This document shows positions 45,576 through 55,359 of a DNA stretch of 64,000 nucleotides, one piece after another. The stretch is from G963663315 sp965208975. Lineage in GTDB: Bacteria; Pseudomonadota; Gammaproteobacteria; Arenicellales; Poriferihabitantaceae. Position 1 is the first letter of the stretch, and the number at the start of each line of letters is the position of its first letter. The notes below the pieces were generated by a model. It saw nothing but the letters and a program-made list of their open reading frames with translations, ran no database searches and was not told where the DNA came from. The stretch lies in assembly GCA_965208975.1 (NCBI GenBank), contig CBDBQH010000003.1, positions 1,860,001 to 1,924,000 of the forward strand. Reading direction: 5' to 3'. Made by a program: the position numbers and the translations under genes.

Positions 45576-46790
45576 TCAGATTACCGCTTTTTCAGGGAAT
45601 GGCTGATTGTCCAGTACTCGCTGATAGCCTAAGGCAGACAGGTCAAGCTCCCGATATTCGCGATATGTAATTATTTCAGACGCGCCCCGCCCCATCGCCG
45701 GGGACTGCTGGAGGCCATGTCCGGAAAAACCATTCACAAATATGAAATTATCCACTTCCGGATGCGGCCCGATGATGGCGTTTTGGTCCAGTGTATTGAA
45801 GGCATAGTGCCCGACCCATGAATGGAGCGCCTTGATGGATTCAAACGCCGGAATACGGGTGGCAAGGGCAGGCCAGAGTTTTTCTTCCCATATTGAATGA
45901 TCCATTTCAAAATCATCGAACGCGACTGCCCGGTCTTCGTCCGGGGGGCAGCCACACATGTAATAGCGTCCGTCTGTGCGGACATGTACTCCGGACGGGT
46001 CCACGGTCAGTGGCAGGTCGCAGGGCAAAGGGGTTTGTGCATCGAAGATAAAGGTATATCGGCGTCTGGCTTCGACCGGCAAATCGAACCCCGCCATTTT
46101 CGCGGTGACCGCAGCGCGTGGCCCGGAGGCGTTTACGGTGATACCGGCGCTGATTACTTCACCTGATTTCAGGGTGACGCTGTCAATCCGGCTGCCATTG
46201 CGGGTCATGCCGACTACCTCGTTGGTAATATATTCGACTCCGTTCTCACGCGCTTTGCGACGCCACCAGTCAAACATGGCGCTGCCGTCGAAATAGCCTT
46301 CGTCCCGCCGGTTATGGCTGCCGAGAATAATGTCATCCAGATTGTAGAACGGGTATGCTTGTGCGATCTGCTCGCGGGACATGATTTTGGTTCCGACTCC
46401 ACAGGAGGCCTGTAATGCCTGGTTCTGGCATAGAATTTGTGCTGTTTTCTCATTGTCAGCCAGCAACAGATAACCGAAACTCTGTAATCTGATTTTCGGA
46501 ATTTCAGGGTCACCGCCCAGATTTTCCCGGAAAGACTTCAGGAACCGGACTCCGAACTGTGCAATCCGGATGTTGATTTCGTTCGAGAATTGCTGGCGGA
46601 TGCAGCTGTTGGTGTGTGAAGTCGAGCACCACTGGTAGGTCGGGTCCTTTTCCACAACCAGAACCCTGCCGTTGAAATCCCGGTTTGCCGACAGAAACCA
46701 GGCTGTGGACGAACCAATCACGGCGCCTCCTGTGATTACCACGTCATAAGTTTTTCGTCGAGGCGCCACAGACAGGGGCGGCGGTTTCAT
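45576..46790 (-). CDS. FAD-dependent amino-acid/amine oxidoreductase (DAO family)
   Basis: The 404-residue flavoenzyme starts at ATG 46790, just before the dinucleotide fold VVITGGAVIGSSTAWFL and VVEKDPTY. It has the DAO-family C-terminal segment VGHYAFNTLDQNAIIGPHPEVDNFIFVNGFSGHGLQQSPAMGRGASE. Likely substrates are N-methyl amino acids or glycine-type amines (sarcosine oxidase/dimethylglycine dehydrogenase relatives); the exact one is unknown. Upstream in-frame codons to 46916 fall in a repeat and are not used here. Confidence 0.82.
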   Translation of the reverse strand: MKPPPLSVAPRRKTYDVVITGGAVIGSSTAWFLSANRDFNGRVLVVEKDPTYQWCSTSHTNSCIRQQFSNEINIRIAQFGVRFLKSFRENLGGDPEIPKIRLQSFGYLLLADNEKTAQILCQNQALQASCGVGTKIMSREQIAQAYPFYNLDDIILGSHNRRDEGYFDGSAMFDWWRRKARENGVEYITNEVVGMTRNGSRIDSVTLKSGEVISAGITVNASGPRAAVTAKMAGFDLPVEARRRYTFIFDAQTPLPCDLPLTVDPSGVHVRTDGRYYMCGCPPDEDRAVAFDDFEMDHSIWEEKLWPALATRIPAFESIKALHSWVGHYAFNTLDQNAIIGPHPEVDNFIFVNGFSGHGLQQSPAMGRGASEIITYREYRELDLSALGYQRVLDNQPFPEKAVI

Positions 46791-47189
46791 TCGGTCGAAC
46801 CTTCGGTTGAGGAAACGTGATGATACCGCATTTCTCCGCTCAACGCGCCATCCAGCCGTCATTCCCGTGAAGCTTGTCCCCGGCTCCGAACGGGGAACGG
46901 GAATCCACGACCTCATGGAATCTGTATTACCGATGCGTAGAGCCTGCCCCCGGCTTGATCGGGGGGGCGCCCCTTGTGGGTGCCCGCATTATTTCCGTAT
47001 ACGGTCGATGACGGTTGCGGGAGGGTACAAGACCCTCCCCTACGATAACGGCAGGCGCAATCACTCCCCCTCCCCGATCAGGTCGAGGACAGGCTTTGAG
47101 GGGGAGTCCAATCCGCAAAGCGGATGTGGTGGGGGGTATTTTACGGATTCGGTGGGGTATTCCCGCTTCGCGGGAATCCTGTCACCCCC
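46791..47189. repeat. Intergenic block of mosaic palindromic repeats
   Basis: The 399-nt gap between the FAD oxidoreductase start and the autotransporter stop contains no supported gene. It holds repeat modules also seen at 2.95, 51.9 and 52.25 kb: CATTCCCGTGAAG, GGAGGGTACAAGACCCTCCCC, CCTCCCCGATCAGGTCGAGG with ACAGGCTTTGAGGGGGAG, TCCAATCCGCAAAGCGGAT, and TTCCCGCTTCGCGGGAA. Confidence 0.8.
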
Positions 47190-50100
47190 TTACCACCGAA
47201 CCCCCGCTTCCACCTTCATGCGATGTTCGGATTGGCCGTCATTCTCATGCCGGGTCAGTTTCAACCCCAATGTCCGCTCACTTCTGCCGATGACGGATTG
47301 CAGCCGCCAGCCGAGTGTGGTTTCACGCTCTTTGGCGTACAGACCCACCCCCAGATGTGGATGGGCGATATAGCGACCATCGCCGATGGTAAAACCATAC
47401 CCCGCCTGCGCTTTGAATCGTTGCCCTGTAGCGGATTGCGCCGGTTCCAGGGATTCCGCGGTCAATAATCGCTCTTTGGCCGAAGACACCGTACCCCAAT
47501 CCTGTTTCAGCGTAAAGGTAAATCCTTGCTCAGCCGGAGACGGATTAAATCCCATGGACACGGAGAGACCCCGATCTTTAATATCCGAATCATGATGCGT
47601 GATCAGCGTCCGGCCGTGGATTTGAAGGTTCAATCCCTGTCGCGGATGGCTCCATTGGATACCGCCCCCGACTTCCACACCGAATCCACTTTCCGCGTCT
47701 CCGCCATCATGACGCAAGGCGCTCTGTGCCTGCAACTCCAGGTGGTGTCCCCTGAAACGGGCAAAGCGCGCCAGGGTCGGGCGCCACCGTCCTTCCATGC
47801 CAGCGCGCATCGTCGACACATGCGCCGAAGTGACTCCGAGGTCCATGCCTTGTGCGACTTCATCCGAACGGGTTCTCAACCACAGGGCATCGGTAACGAT
47901 CGATAAGGTACGATCCGTTTCTTCCTTGAGTACCGAGTCACTGCCGATGGCTACGAACGCCGTATGGGTATCCGTAGTGAGGTCTTCCCTTTCGCTTCTT
48001 TGGAGGGTGAGGTCTCCCGTACCATAACCCAACGCGCCCCACAGCGTCATGCGGTCATTCACTTGCCGGGACATCCACGGCGTCAACAGGGTCTGTTCGG
48101 ATTCAATTCGTCCGTTATCCCGGGATTGATATTGTCCTTCTGCCTGACTATACGACAGAACCAGACCGCGTTGTCCGTGAGTGTGGGTTTGATCCATTCC
48201 AATCAAGGTGGTGAGGACTTCTCCATTGAGGGTGGTTTCTCCACTCTTTGCGTCAAACTCCGACAAGGCGCCCTGTGCCCAAAGGGAAGCGATGGAACCA
48301 TCGGTTGCGGTAGTCCACGACATCGACGAATCAGACAGCAGTTCAGACAGGGTGACGGCGCGGCTCGCTTTGGCGACGGAGTGGGGGTTCTGCATCCAGC
48401 GGGATTGCATTTCTTTCGGGGTGGTATCCATGCGGTAGCCGGCCAGTTGACCCTGCAAGCCGGTCGCAGGCGTGGCTTGCATACGTTGTGTGATACTCTC
48501 AACAACGTGTCCGGCTGAGGTACGCATAAAGCGAGACTGCCAGGAGGCGGTGATGGCGGTCAGGTCTTCACCGACGACAACCCGCAACGGCGCCTGCCGG
48601 GAGGGGAGGGTTGCATAGTTCGGGTCTTGTGAGGTAATGACATGAACCAGGGTAACGGCGCCTTCTTGCTGTGCGGTCAGGGTGAAGGTTTGCGCAAGAT
48701 TCCAGTTATCCCTTGTAAAGGTCACACGGGTGGGGGATGGCGTGACCGTCCCGGTGTCGGGCCGGGTGATGGGGGTGATGGTGACCGCGGCCGCCGGTTG
48801 ACTGGTCAGTTGAATGGTATATTGCGTGCTTTGTCCAATCTCGGCAATGCGGATTCCCGGTGCAGAGAGTTGGAATCCGGCGGTATCATCATCGTGAATG
48901 GTCACTGTGGCCGCAGGGTTCGGGGACCGGCTATAGCCGTCCGCCGGTTGCAGGGTGACGGTGATTGAGCCATCTGCTTCGTCAATGAAGTCCTGGATGG
49001 TTGGAATCATCAGGGAAGTGGTTTCCCGGTCAATGGTCAGGGTCTTCGCTCCGGTGGATTCGGCGGTTGTGAAGTCGCCTTGTCCGGCAATGGTGAGGGA
49101 TACGGAGATTGGTTCAACCGGCGCCGGTTCGGCGGTGACGGTAAAAGAAGCGGTCGCGCCTTCGGTGACTGAATCGGCTTGCGCCTGAATGGAAAGGACT
49201 GGAATCACGGGTTCGGGTTCGGGTTGTGGTTCCGGTTGTTGCGGTTCCTGCGGTTGTTGCGGTTCTGTGGGTTGTCCCGGATTGGTATCTGGTGGTGTGG
49301 GCGTGGGGTCCGGTTGTTGTATCGGCTGTTGTGGTGGTTCGACCGGATCCGGATCGGTCTGTGGCGTTGCATCATCATCATTGACAGTGACGGAAGCGGA
49401 ACCACCGGGATTGCCGATGATATAGCCGGAACCACTGGCAATCTCCACCATGACCGGGCCATTGGGTTCATCGGTGGTGTCCGTTTCGGTCGGCACCGAA
49501 TAGATTGCAGAACTGGAAGTCGTACTGGCTGGCTGGATGGTAACGGTTTTTGTGCCCTGCTGGTTGGATGCAGAGACAAAGTCCGAGTTCGGAGCGTCGG
49601 TTATGGTGAGATTGACGGTCAGGGCGGATTGTGGAGGGGGTGTGGCTGTGACGGTAAAGGTGGCTGCTGTGCCTTCCGTTACCGGAGAAGTTCCGGGCGT
49701 GATGGTGATCTCTGGAGTCACCGGAGTCTGGGTAGTGGACGCATCCACCAGGGTAATCTGTCCGTCGCCGCTGCGAGAGCCGGTGACGCCACCGGCGAAG
49801 CCGCGGACGATATTCAAAGCGCCGAGCGATACCGTCACGGTCTTGTCGGTGGTATCACTGTCCGCTACAGCAGTCAATAAAATGGTTGCGGTATTCGGCG
49901 ACAAGGGGGTAAAGGTCACTGTACTGGCGCTGAATGACTGGGTAGACGCCAGATTGCCGGGCGGTGGCGTCAGCGCCAGCGTGAAGTCGCCGGTCGGGGG
50001 GTTGCCACTGACCAAAGAGCCGCCAGTGAACACCAACGGCACATCCAGTTGTTCGATACGGTCTACTGAACGGTTCAGGGTCAATACGATGCGGGCGGTG

Positions 50101-51911
50101 TCGGTACTGCTGCCTTTGGTCGCGGAGGCGTCCGGGGTGGTTAATACCACGGTCGTGGCGTCATCGTCCTGTATATGCAACTCGGCCTCGTAATCCTCTG
50201 CGTGTAGGGTATAACCGGGATCCTCCCCGTCCGTGTCTTCTGCCAGAATCTCTACGAAGAGGTCGCTGTCCGGTTCATCGGTAGAATCGGCGAGGGTCGG
50301 GATCGTATAGGTGAGGGTTCCACTGCTCGGAATGATGACGGTCTTCTCTCCCAGACGGCTACTGGCTACCTGGTTTCCTCCCAGGCTCTCTACATCCAGA
50401 TAGACGGTCAGGTTGCCAGCCGGCGCCGGGTCGGCGGTCAGGGTAAAGGTGGCGTTGGCGCCTTCGGTGATCGCCGATCCGGGAGTGATACGAAGGACCG
50501 GAACCCGTGAACCGGCATCAGACAGGGTGAACGTACCACTGCCTGTGCCGGTGGCTTTACAGTTGGTGGTGCGACAGCGAAAGCCGGTGGTGCGCAGGCG
50601 TATGTCGTTGGGGCTTGTGCCGGCCTGTGCGGGAATCGAGACGGTGATGGTTTCATCTTCGGTATCCGTATCCTGGGCGGCGGTGACAATCAGGGTGGCT
50701 GACATTGCGGTGGCGCCGGTAGAGGGGCCGGTAAAGGTGACGGTACTGCCGGACAAGGAAATGTCGGCTGGAGTACCCTCCATCTTCGCCAGGGTGAAAT
50801 CATCGCCTAAGGCGCCACCACTGAATTGTAACGGAATGTCTAATCTTTCCCCTGAAACCAGTCCACGGCTCAGGGACAGGTTGATCTTTGCGGTATCGGT
50901 GGAGTCGTCTTCATCGGCGGTGGTGTCTGTCACAGACAGGGTGACCATCGTGGGGTCGTTGTCGACGATTGTATAGGAGATGGTAGAAGGACTGCCGAGG
51001 GTGTAGCCACTGCCGGCCATCACCGTTGCGGTAATCTCTCCGTCTATGCGGTCAATGATGTCGCTGCGGACGGTGGTGGAGATGGTCCTGGATGTCTCTG
51101 TGGTATCAAACTCGACGTTGCGGACGGTGGCATGTTCGGTCGGGGTGTACGGGTCTCCGCCAATGCGAACCTGGACGGTCGTCGCTGCGGCAAAGGTCTT
51201 GCTCGCGGTGACCGTGAATTTGGCAGAGGCGTCGTCGCCTTCTCCCAGTACATGAGTCTGACCGGCAATGAGACTACCACTCTGTGCACGGGTAATGGAG
51301 ACAGAAGGAACGTCCACCGGCGCGGTATCATCGTTCTGGATGGTGAACGTGACGGGTGAGCCGAGAGTGACATCCGTTGGCGCGGTTCCGATAAAAGATA
51401 ATGTGGCAGTCACCGTTTCATCGGGTTCCACTGCGGTGTCACCCCTGACCCGAATGCCGATGACCGAGCCCATAGTATTTCCCATTGTAATACCCAGGTT
51501 GGTGGTGCAGCCGTCTGCAGCCAACCATATATTCCCATCCTGCAGAATGTCATAGTCGGCGCCAGAAGCGCCTCCAGTAATCTCAAAGGTCGCCGATCCG
51601 GTAAAGCAGACTTTATAAAAGACCGCGCTTGACCGGGTGCTGGATAATGCGATCGGGAAGGTATAGTCTGTAGCGCTGGAATTGCCCTCGTTCGCGCTCG
51701 CGGGGCTGGGCGCCGAGATCGACAGGGTCAGCTGTGCGATGGCTTCGGCGGTGAAGCCGGTGAGGAGGGGTAGCAGGAGCAGGATGGAGAGGAAGTGACA
51801 AATACGATAGCGGCAGATATTGACTGTGGCGGGCAACCACCAGGGATTGCCCCTACGATGACGGGTGGAAACGCAGGTTGTGGATTCCCGCTTTGCGGGA
51901 ATGCCCCCCAC
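47190..51911 (-). CDS. Large Calx-beta-repeat autotransporter
   Basis: The surface protein has up to 1573 residues. A strong signal peptide (ICHFLSILLLLPLLTGFTAEAIAQ) lies about 35-60 residues into the frame. Then come about seven Calx-beta-like repeats (VTEGATASFTVTAEPAP; ITEGANATFTLTADPAP; AETDESVT-type ends), a Pro/Gln/Glu-rich spacer near residue 850, and a C-terminal autotransporter beta-barrel (about 1200-1573) ending GVRW. The start is unsettled: no ATG lies before the signal peptide, only TTG at 51836 and GTG at 51911, both inside palindromic repeats. The frame stays open upstream to the (GCAA)13 tract, suggesting phase-variable initiation. Confidence 0.82.
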   Translation of the reverse strand: MGGIPAKRESTTCVSTRHRRGNPWWLPATVNICRYRICHFLSILLLLPLLTGFTAEAIAQLTLSISAPSPASANEGNSSATDYTFPIALSSTRSSAVFYKVCFTGSATFEITGGASGADYDILQDGNIWLAADGCTTNLGITMGNTMGSVIGIRVRGDTAVEPDETVTATLSFIGTAPTDVTLGSPVTFTIQNDDTAPVDVPSVSITRAQSGSLIAGQTHVLGEGDDASAKFTVTASKTFAAATTVQVRIGGDPYTPTEHATVRNVEFDTTETSRTISTTVRSDIIDRIDGEITATVMAGSGYTLGSPSTISYTIVDNDPTMVTLSVTDTTADEDDSTDTAKINLSLSRGLVSGERLDIPLQFSGGALGDDFTLAKMEGTPADISLSGSTVTFTGPSTGATAMSATLIVTAAQDTDTEDETITVSIPAQAGTSPNDIRLRTTGFRCRTTNCKATGTGSGTFTLSDAGSRVPVLRITPGSAITEGANATFTLTADPAPAGNLTVYLDVESLGGNQVASSRLGEKTVIIPSSGTLTYTIPTLADSTDEPDSDLFVEILAEDTDGEDPGYTLHAEDYEAELHIQDDDATTVVLTTPDASATKGSSTDTARIVLTLNRSVDRIEQLDVPLVFTGGSLVSGNPPTGDFTLALTPPPGNLASTQSFSASTVTFTPLSPNTATILLTAVADSDTTDKTVTVSLGALNIVRGFAGGVTGSRSGDGQITLVDASTTQTPVTPEITITPGTSPVTEGTAATFTVTATPPPQSALTVNLTITDAPNSDFVSASNQQGTKTVTIQPASTTSSSAIYSVPTETDTTDEPNGPVMVEIASGSGYIIGNPGGSASVTVNDDDATPQTDPDPVEPPQQPIQQPDPTPTPPDTNPGQPTEPQQPQEPQQPEPQPEPEPVIPVLSIQAQADSVTEGATASFTVTAEPAPVEPISVSLTIAGQGDFTTAESTGAKTLTIDRETTSLMIPTIQDFIDEADGSITVTLQPADGYSRSPNPAATVTIHDDDTAGFQLSAPGIRIAEIGQSTQYTIQLTSQPAAAVTITPITRPDTGTVTPSPTRVTFTRDNWNLAQTFTLTAQQEGAVTLVHVITSQDPNYATLPSRQAPLRVVVGEDLTAITASWQSRFMRTSAGHVVESITQRMQATPATGLQGQLAGYRMDTTPKEMQSRWMQNPHSVAKASRAVTLSELLSDSSMSWTTATDGSIASLWAQGALSEFDAKSGETTLNGEVLTTLIGMDQTHTHGQRGLVLSYSQAEGQYQSRDNGRIESEQTLLTPWMSRQVNDRMTLWGALGYGTGDLTLQRSEREDLTTDTHTAFVAIGSDSVLKEETDRTLSIVTDALWLRTRSDEVAQGMDLGVTSAHVSTMRAGMEGRWRPTLARFARFRGHHLELQAQSALRHDGGDAESGFGVEVGGGIQWSHPRQGLNLQIHGRTLITHHDSDIKDRGLSVSMGFNPSPAEQGFTFTLKQDWGTVSSAKERLLTAESLEPAQSATGQRFKAQAGYGFTIGDGRYIAHPHLGVGLYAKERETTLGWRLQSVIGRSERTLGLKLTRHENDGQSEHRMKVEAGVRW

Positions 51912-52044
51912 CCAATCCGTGAGACGGATTGGACTCCCCCTCCAGGGGGGAGTGATATTTTGGTGGCTTGATCGTAGGGGACGGTCTCCGTGCCGCCCCG
52001 CGCGGTTGTGGATTCCCGCCTTCGCGGGAATGACGGAAGAAGAA

Positions 52045-52056
<12 letters not shown>
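51838..52056. repeat. Mosaic palindromic repeats upstream of the autotransporter
   Basis: Recognisable modules are the TTGCCCCTAC end of the GTAGGGGC family, GATTCCCGCTTTGCGGGAAT, CAATCCGTGAGACGGATTG, CCCCCTCCAGGGGGG with AGTGAT, CGTAGGGGACGGTCTCCG and GATTCCCGCCTTCGCGGGAA. They occupy most of the space between the tetranucleotide tract and the signal peptide. Confidence 0.8.
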
Positions 52057-52197
<141 letters not shown>

Positions 52198-52450
52198 GTT
52201 TTTTGTTCCTGGTGTTTTGTGACTCGTTGCTGTGTTGTTTCTGCGGAATGTGACTCCCCCTCAAAGCCTGTCCTCGACCTGATCGGGGAGGGGGAGTGAT
52301 ATTCTACTGCATCCGGTTTGTGGGGGAGTGATTGACTGGTGCGGATTATATAGGGTTTTTGGTGTTTGTGTATAGGGGTTGTATTGGTCCACCCCCTTTG
52401 GCGCTGGATTGAACCGGGCTGTCGGAATCCGGGATGGCGATCCTGTTATC

Positions 52451-52479
52451 TTGATCCTGTCAAATACTAATACTATAAT
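52451..52479 (+). promoter_or_regulatory. Sigma-70 promoter of hipBA
   Basis: TTGATC (52451-52456), a 17-bp spacer and TATAAT (52474-52479) form a near-consensus promoter. Transcription would start near 52486, before the hipB start codons. The AT-rich region around the -10 (TACTAATACTATAATATC) is a likely HipB operator, by analogy with other hipBA loci. Confidence 0.75.
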
Positions 52480-52515
52480 ATCACTACTAACAGTATATTG
52501 CATGATACGAATACA

Positions 52516-52824
52516 GTGAGATCACTTTTAACCATATCCAGGGCGCAGCGCCAACTCAGAAGTCACCTGAAAACCAGGCGTTTGCAGCAGGGTTTGACGC
52601 AGGAAGGTCTGGCTAAAAGAGCCGGAGTCAGCCTGCCGACATTACGCAAATTCGAGCAGAAAGGCCTGATTTCCCTGGAGTCCTTTCTCAAGCTCCTGAT
52701 GGCGCTGGACGGGCTTGGGAAACTCGTATCCGCGCTCAAACCGGGCGATGGGAATTTCCAATCCATTGAGGAGGTGTTGGAGACCGGGCCGGGAAAAGGA
52801 CGTAAAAGGGGGTGGCGCACATGA
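52516..52824 (+). CDS. hipB: HipB-family antitoxin (XRE HTH)
   Basis: The 102-residue protein has the HTH segment LKTRRLQQGLTQEGLAKRAGVSLPTLRKFEQKG, then a short dimerisation tail. It should bind its own promoter and neutralise HipA. GTG 52516 is my preferred start; TTG 52498 is also in frame. The stop overlaps the hipA ATG (ATGA), giving translational coupling. Confidence 0.85.
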   Translation: MRSLLTISRAQRQLRSHLKTRRLQQGLTQEGLAKRAGVSLPTLRKFEQKGLISLESFLKLLMALDGLGKLVSALKPGDGNFQSIEEVLETGPGKGRKRGWRT

Positions 52825-54050
52825 GTTTCGAGCCCGTCAATCTGGTCAAAGCCAGTCTTGCGTTTGATGACACGATCATTGCGGTCGGGAAACTGGCGTA
52901 TCGGGAACACCGGATCTATTTTGAATACGATGCCTCATTCATTGCTCGAGGAATCGAAATTTCACCGCTCAGATGCCCATTGAAGTCCGGCGTACAGACA
53001 TTTGATCCTTATTTGTTTGAGGGTCTTGCGGGTGTATTCAACGATAGCCTGCCGGATGGCTGGGGGCGCCTGTTGCTGGACCGCAGTATGCGTCTGGAAG
53101 GCATACTGCCCAATCAACTCTCGCCGCTGGACCGTCTGGCTCATGTCGGAGACACGGGCATGGGGGCGTTGTCCTATGAACCTTGTCATGCCGGGAGCGC
53201 ATCCCGCGGACACATTCATCTCGATACGCTGGGCGGCCATGCCGGACAGGTGCTTGAAGGCGAAGCAACCGATATGTTGAAGGAGCTTTTGTCGCTCAAC
53301 GGTTCATCTGCCGGAGCGCGTCCCAAGGCTATGATTGGCGTCAGTTCTGACCGTCAACGGATCGTTGATGGCATCCACGGGCTAAAAGATGGATATGAGC
53401 CATGGCTGGTCAAATTCTCGAATATGAACGATGGCCTGGATGCCGGCGCTATTGAGTACGTCTATGCGTTAATGGCGAAAGACGCCGGTTTGCAGATGGA
53501 GGCTACCCATCTGTTTCCATCCGCTCAAGGACCAGGCTATTTTGCGGCGAGAAGATTCGACAGGCGTGACGGCAAACGGTTGCACAGTCACACTGCGTGT
53601 GGGCTGCTCCATTCCGACTTCAGAACGCCGTCGCTTGATTATGAAGACCTGATCGCATTGACCATGGTCCTGACCCGGGATATACGTCAAGCGGAAAAGA
53701 TGTATCGTCTGGCCGTGTTCAACGTATTGGCGCATAACCGCGATGACCATGCCAAAAACTTCAGTTTCCTGATGGACCGCAATGGTGACTGGAAACTCTC
53801 TCCAGCTTATGACCTGACTTTTTCCCAGGGGCCTCGCGGTGAGCAAAGCTCCATGGTCATGGGCGCAGGAAAAAATCCAGGCAAAACGGATCTCATCAGG
53901 CTGGGACTGGAAGCCAAATTGCCCCGCAAAATCATTGATCAGGCCATTGAACAAACAAAATCAGCAATCGGACGCTGGCGTGAACTGGCAAGCGCGTATG
54001 GCGTTGGCGGCGACAATATCGAGTTCATAGCATCCAGAATCGGCCGATGA
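52821..54050 (+). CDS. hipA: HipA-family serine/threonine kinase toxin
   Basis: HipA-type kinases phosphorylate translation targets such as GltX and trigger growth arrest. The 409-residue protein has the N-terminal domain (FEGLAGVFNDSLPDGWGRLLLD), the P-loop-like stretch GSSAGARPKAMIG, PWLVKFSNMND (ATP-binding Lys), the catalytic segment LAHNRDDHAKNFSF and LSPAYDLTFS (metal-binding Asp). All key residues are present, so it looks active. Confidence 0.92.
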   Translation: MSFEPVNLVKASLAFDDTIIAVGKLAYREHRIYFEYDASFIARGIEISPLRCPLKSGVQTFDPYLFEGLAGVFNDSLPDGWGRLLLDRSMRLEGILPNQLSPLDRLAHVGDTGMGALSYEPCHAGSASRGHIHLDTLGGHAGQVLEGEATDMLKELLSLNGSSAGARPKAMIGVSSDRQRIVDGIHGLKDGYEPWLVKFSNMNDGLDAGAIEYVYALMAKDAGLQMEATHLFPSAQGPGYFAARRFDRRDGKRLHSHTACGLLHSDFRTPSLDYEDLIALTMVLTRDIRQAEKMYRLAVFNVLAHNRDDHAKNFSFLMDRNGDWKLSPAYDLTFSQGPRGEQSSMVMGAGKNPGKTDLIRLGLEAKLPRKIIDQAIEQTKSAIGRWRELASAYGVGGDNIEFIASRIGR

Positions 54051-54111
54051 CCTGATCATCAACCTGAAACAGGCTTTGGACGGGTTGCCATTGTCCGGGT
54101 GGTTACGGGCC

Positions 54112-55359
54112 TTAAAAATTGTAGGTCAGGATCCACTCAATGAAGCTGTCGCGGCGGGTCGGATAGAACTGGATGTCCCGTTCATCCACATCAAACAGGG
54201 CAAATATCTCGGCGCTGGAAGACCACTGGTCGGATATTCGCCGGCTGAATTCAACCACCAGGGAACCCGTGGAATAGTTCATGTCTCGCAGGATACCGGC
54301 GGTCACCGTGGTATCCTGAACATCATTGAACGCGAGGTGTGTCCCGACAAACCAGTCATCCTGGAAAACATTGGTCGCCCGCTCACCCCGTTGATCATAA
54401 TTCCATTCGCCCAGCAGTCCGAGATCGAGATTCGAGTCAAGAATGGAATAAAATGTATACTCGGCGCCAATGACGAAACCGGCATAGTCTTCTTTCTGAT
54501 AGAGAAGATTGCGGGCGCCAGTGCGGTGAATCGCTTCCAGTTTCCATAACCAGGCTTCGTGAGTCGCTTGTGCATCCACCCCCAGCTGGCGGATTTGCCC
54601 GTAGTGAGGAGTCAGGGACAGGCTGCCGTCCCGCGGGTTCAGGTTCGGTTGATATACAGGCTCCCTGCTGGCGCCGTCGAACAGGCTCACGCCAACGTCG
54701 AAGATGCCGAAACTATGGCTGTAGCGGGTGGCTAGATCCGTATGCCACTCCTTTGCCGGGCTTTCGTAAGAGGGATGATCCTGTTCAACGATAGCGGATG
54801 AGCGCAGACGCCCTCCGTGTCCCGGAAAGGTGCGCCGCCGATGATGGGGCAGAACAAAAAGTTCCGCAGCCCCCCATTCCCCTGACCAGGTGGCATGAGC
54901 CATCAGTTGGCCCAGTTTAACCTCTTCGTTCGGGTGGTCAACCAGGTCGGTCTGATTGATGATGTCAACCAGGTGATTGGATTCGGTGACCCCCCAGAAT
55001 ACCCGGTCAACGCCGAGGCGGAGCTCCCATTCCCCCTCACCGGCATTGCCGTACATCAGGAAATACGCTTCACGGAGGTCGGTGTGGCTGCGGCTGGAGT
55101 CGGCGGCGTCATAGCGCAGGAAAGGCTTCAGATTGAAGGCCCAGCCGGTGTCGCTTTGAAAATACAGTTCGGGTTCCAGCACAATTCCGCCAGCATGGCC
55201 GGATTGTCCTGCATAAGCGGCGCTTTCGGGATACCATCGCCCCTCAAGATTGAGGCGCCCGGAGAGATCAAGCTCAACAGCGCTTGCCTCGACAGCGCAG
55301 GTCGCAGCCAGAATCCAGGTGGAGAAAAGAATGCCGTGCAGGGCGGCGCGGCGCGGCAT
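54112..55359 (-). CDS. Outer-membrane beta-barrel protein of unknown function
   Basis: The 415-residue protein has a signal peptide (ILAATCAVEASA) and alternating amphipathic strands ending in WILTYNF, the terminal Phe of outer-membrane barrels. Stretches such as LREAYFLMYG and ELRLGVDRVFWGVTESNHLVDIINQTD resemble DUF1302-type barrels. It follows the LolA-fold gene with a 1-nt overlap (TAATG), so the pair is co-translated. Such pairs usually go with an MMPL/RND lipid exporter; none is adjacent. Confidence 0.75.
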   Translation of the reverse strand: MPRRAALHGILFSTWILAATCAVEASAVELDLSGRLNLEGRWYPESAAYAGQSGHAGGIVLEPELYFQSDTGWAFNLKPFLRYDAADSSRSHTDLREAYFLMYGNAGEGEWELRLGVDRVFWGVTESNHLVDIINQTDLVDHPNEEVKLGQLMAHATWSGEWGAAELFVLPHHRRRTFPGHGGRLRSSAIVEQDHPSYESPAKEWHTDLATRYSHSFGIFDVGVSLFDGASREPVYQPNLNPRDGSLSLTPHYGQIRQLGVDAQATHEAWLWKLEAIHRTGARNLLYQKEDYAGFVIGAEYTFYSILDSNLDLGLLGEWNYDQRGERATNVFQDDWFVGTHLAFNDVQDTTVTAGILRDMNYSTGSLVVEFSRRISDQWSSSAEIFALFDVDERDIQFYPTRRDSFIEWILTYNF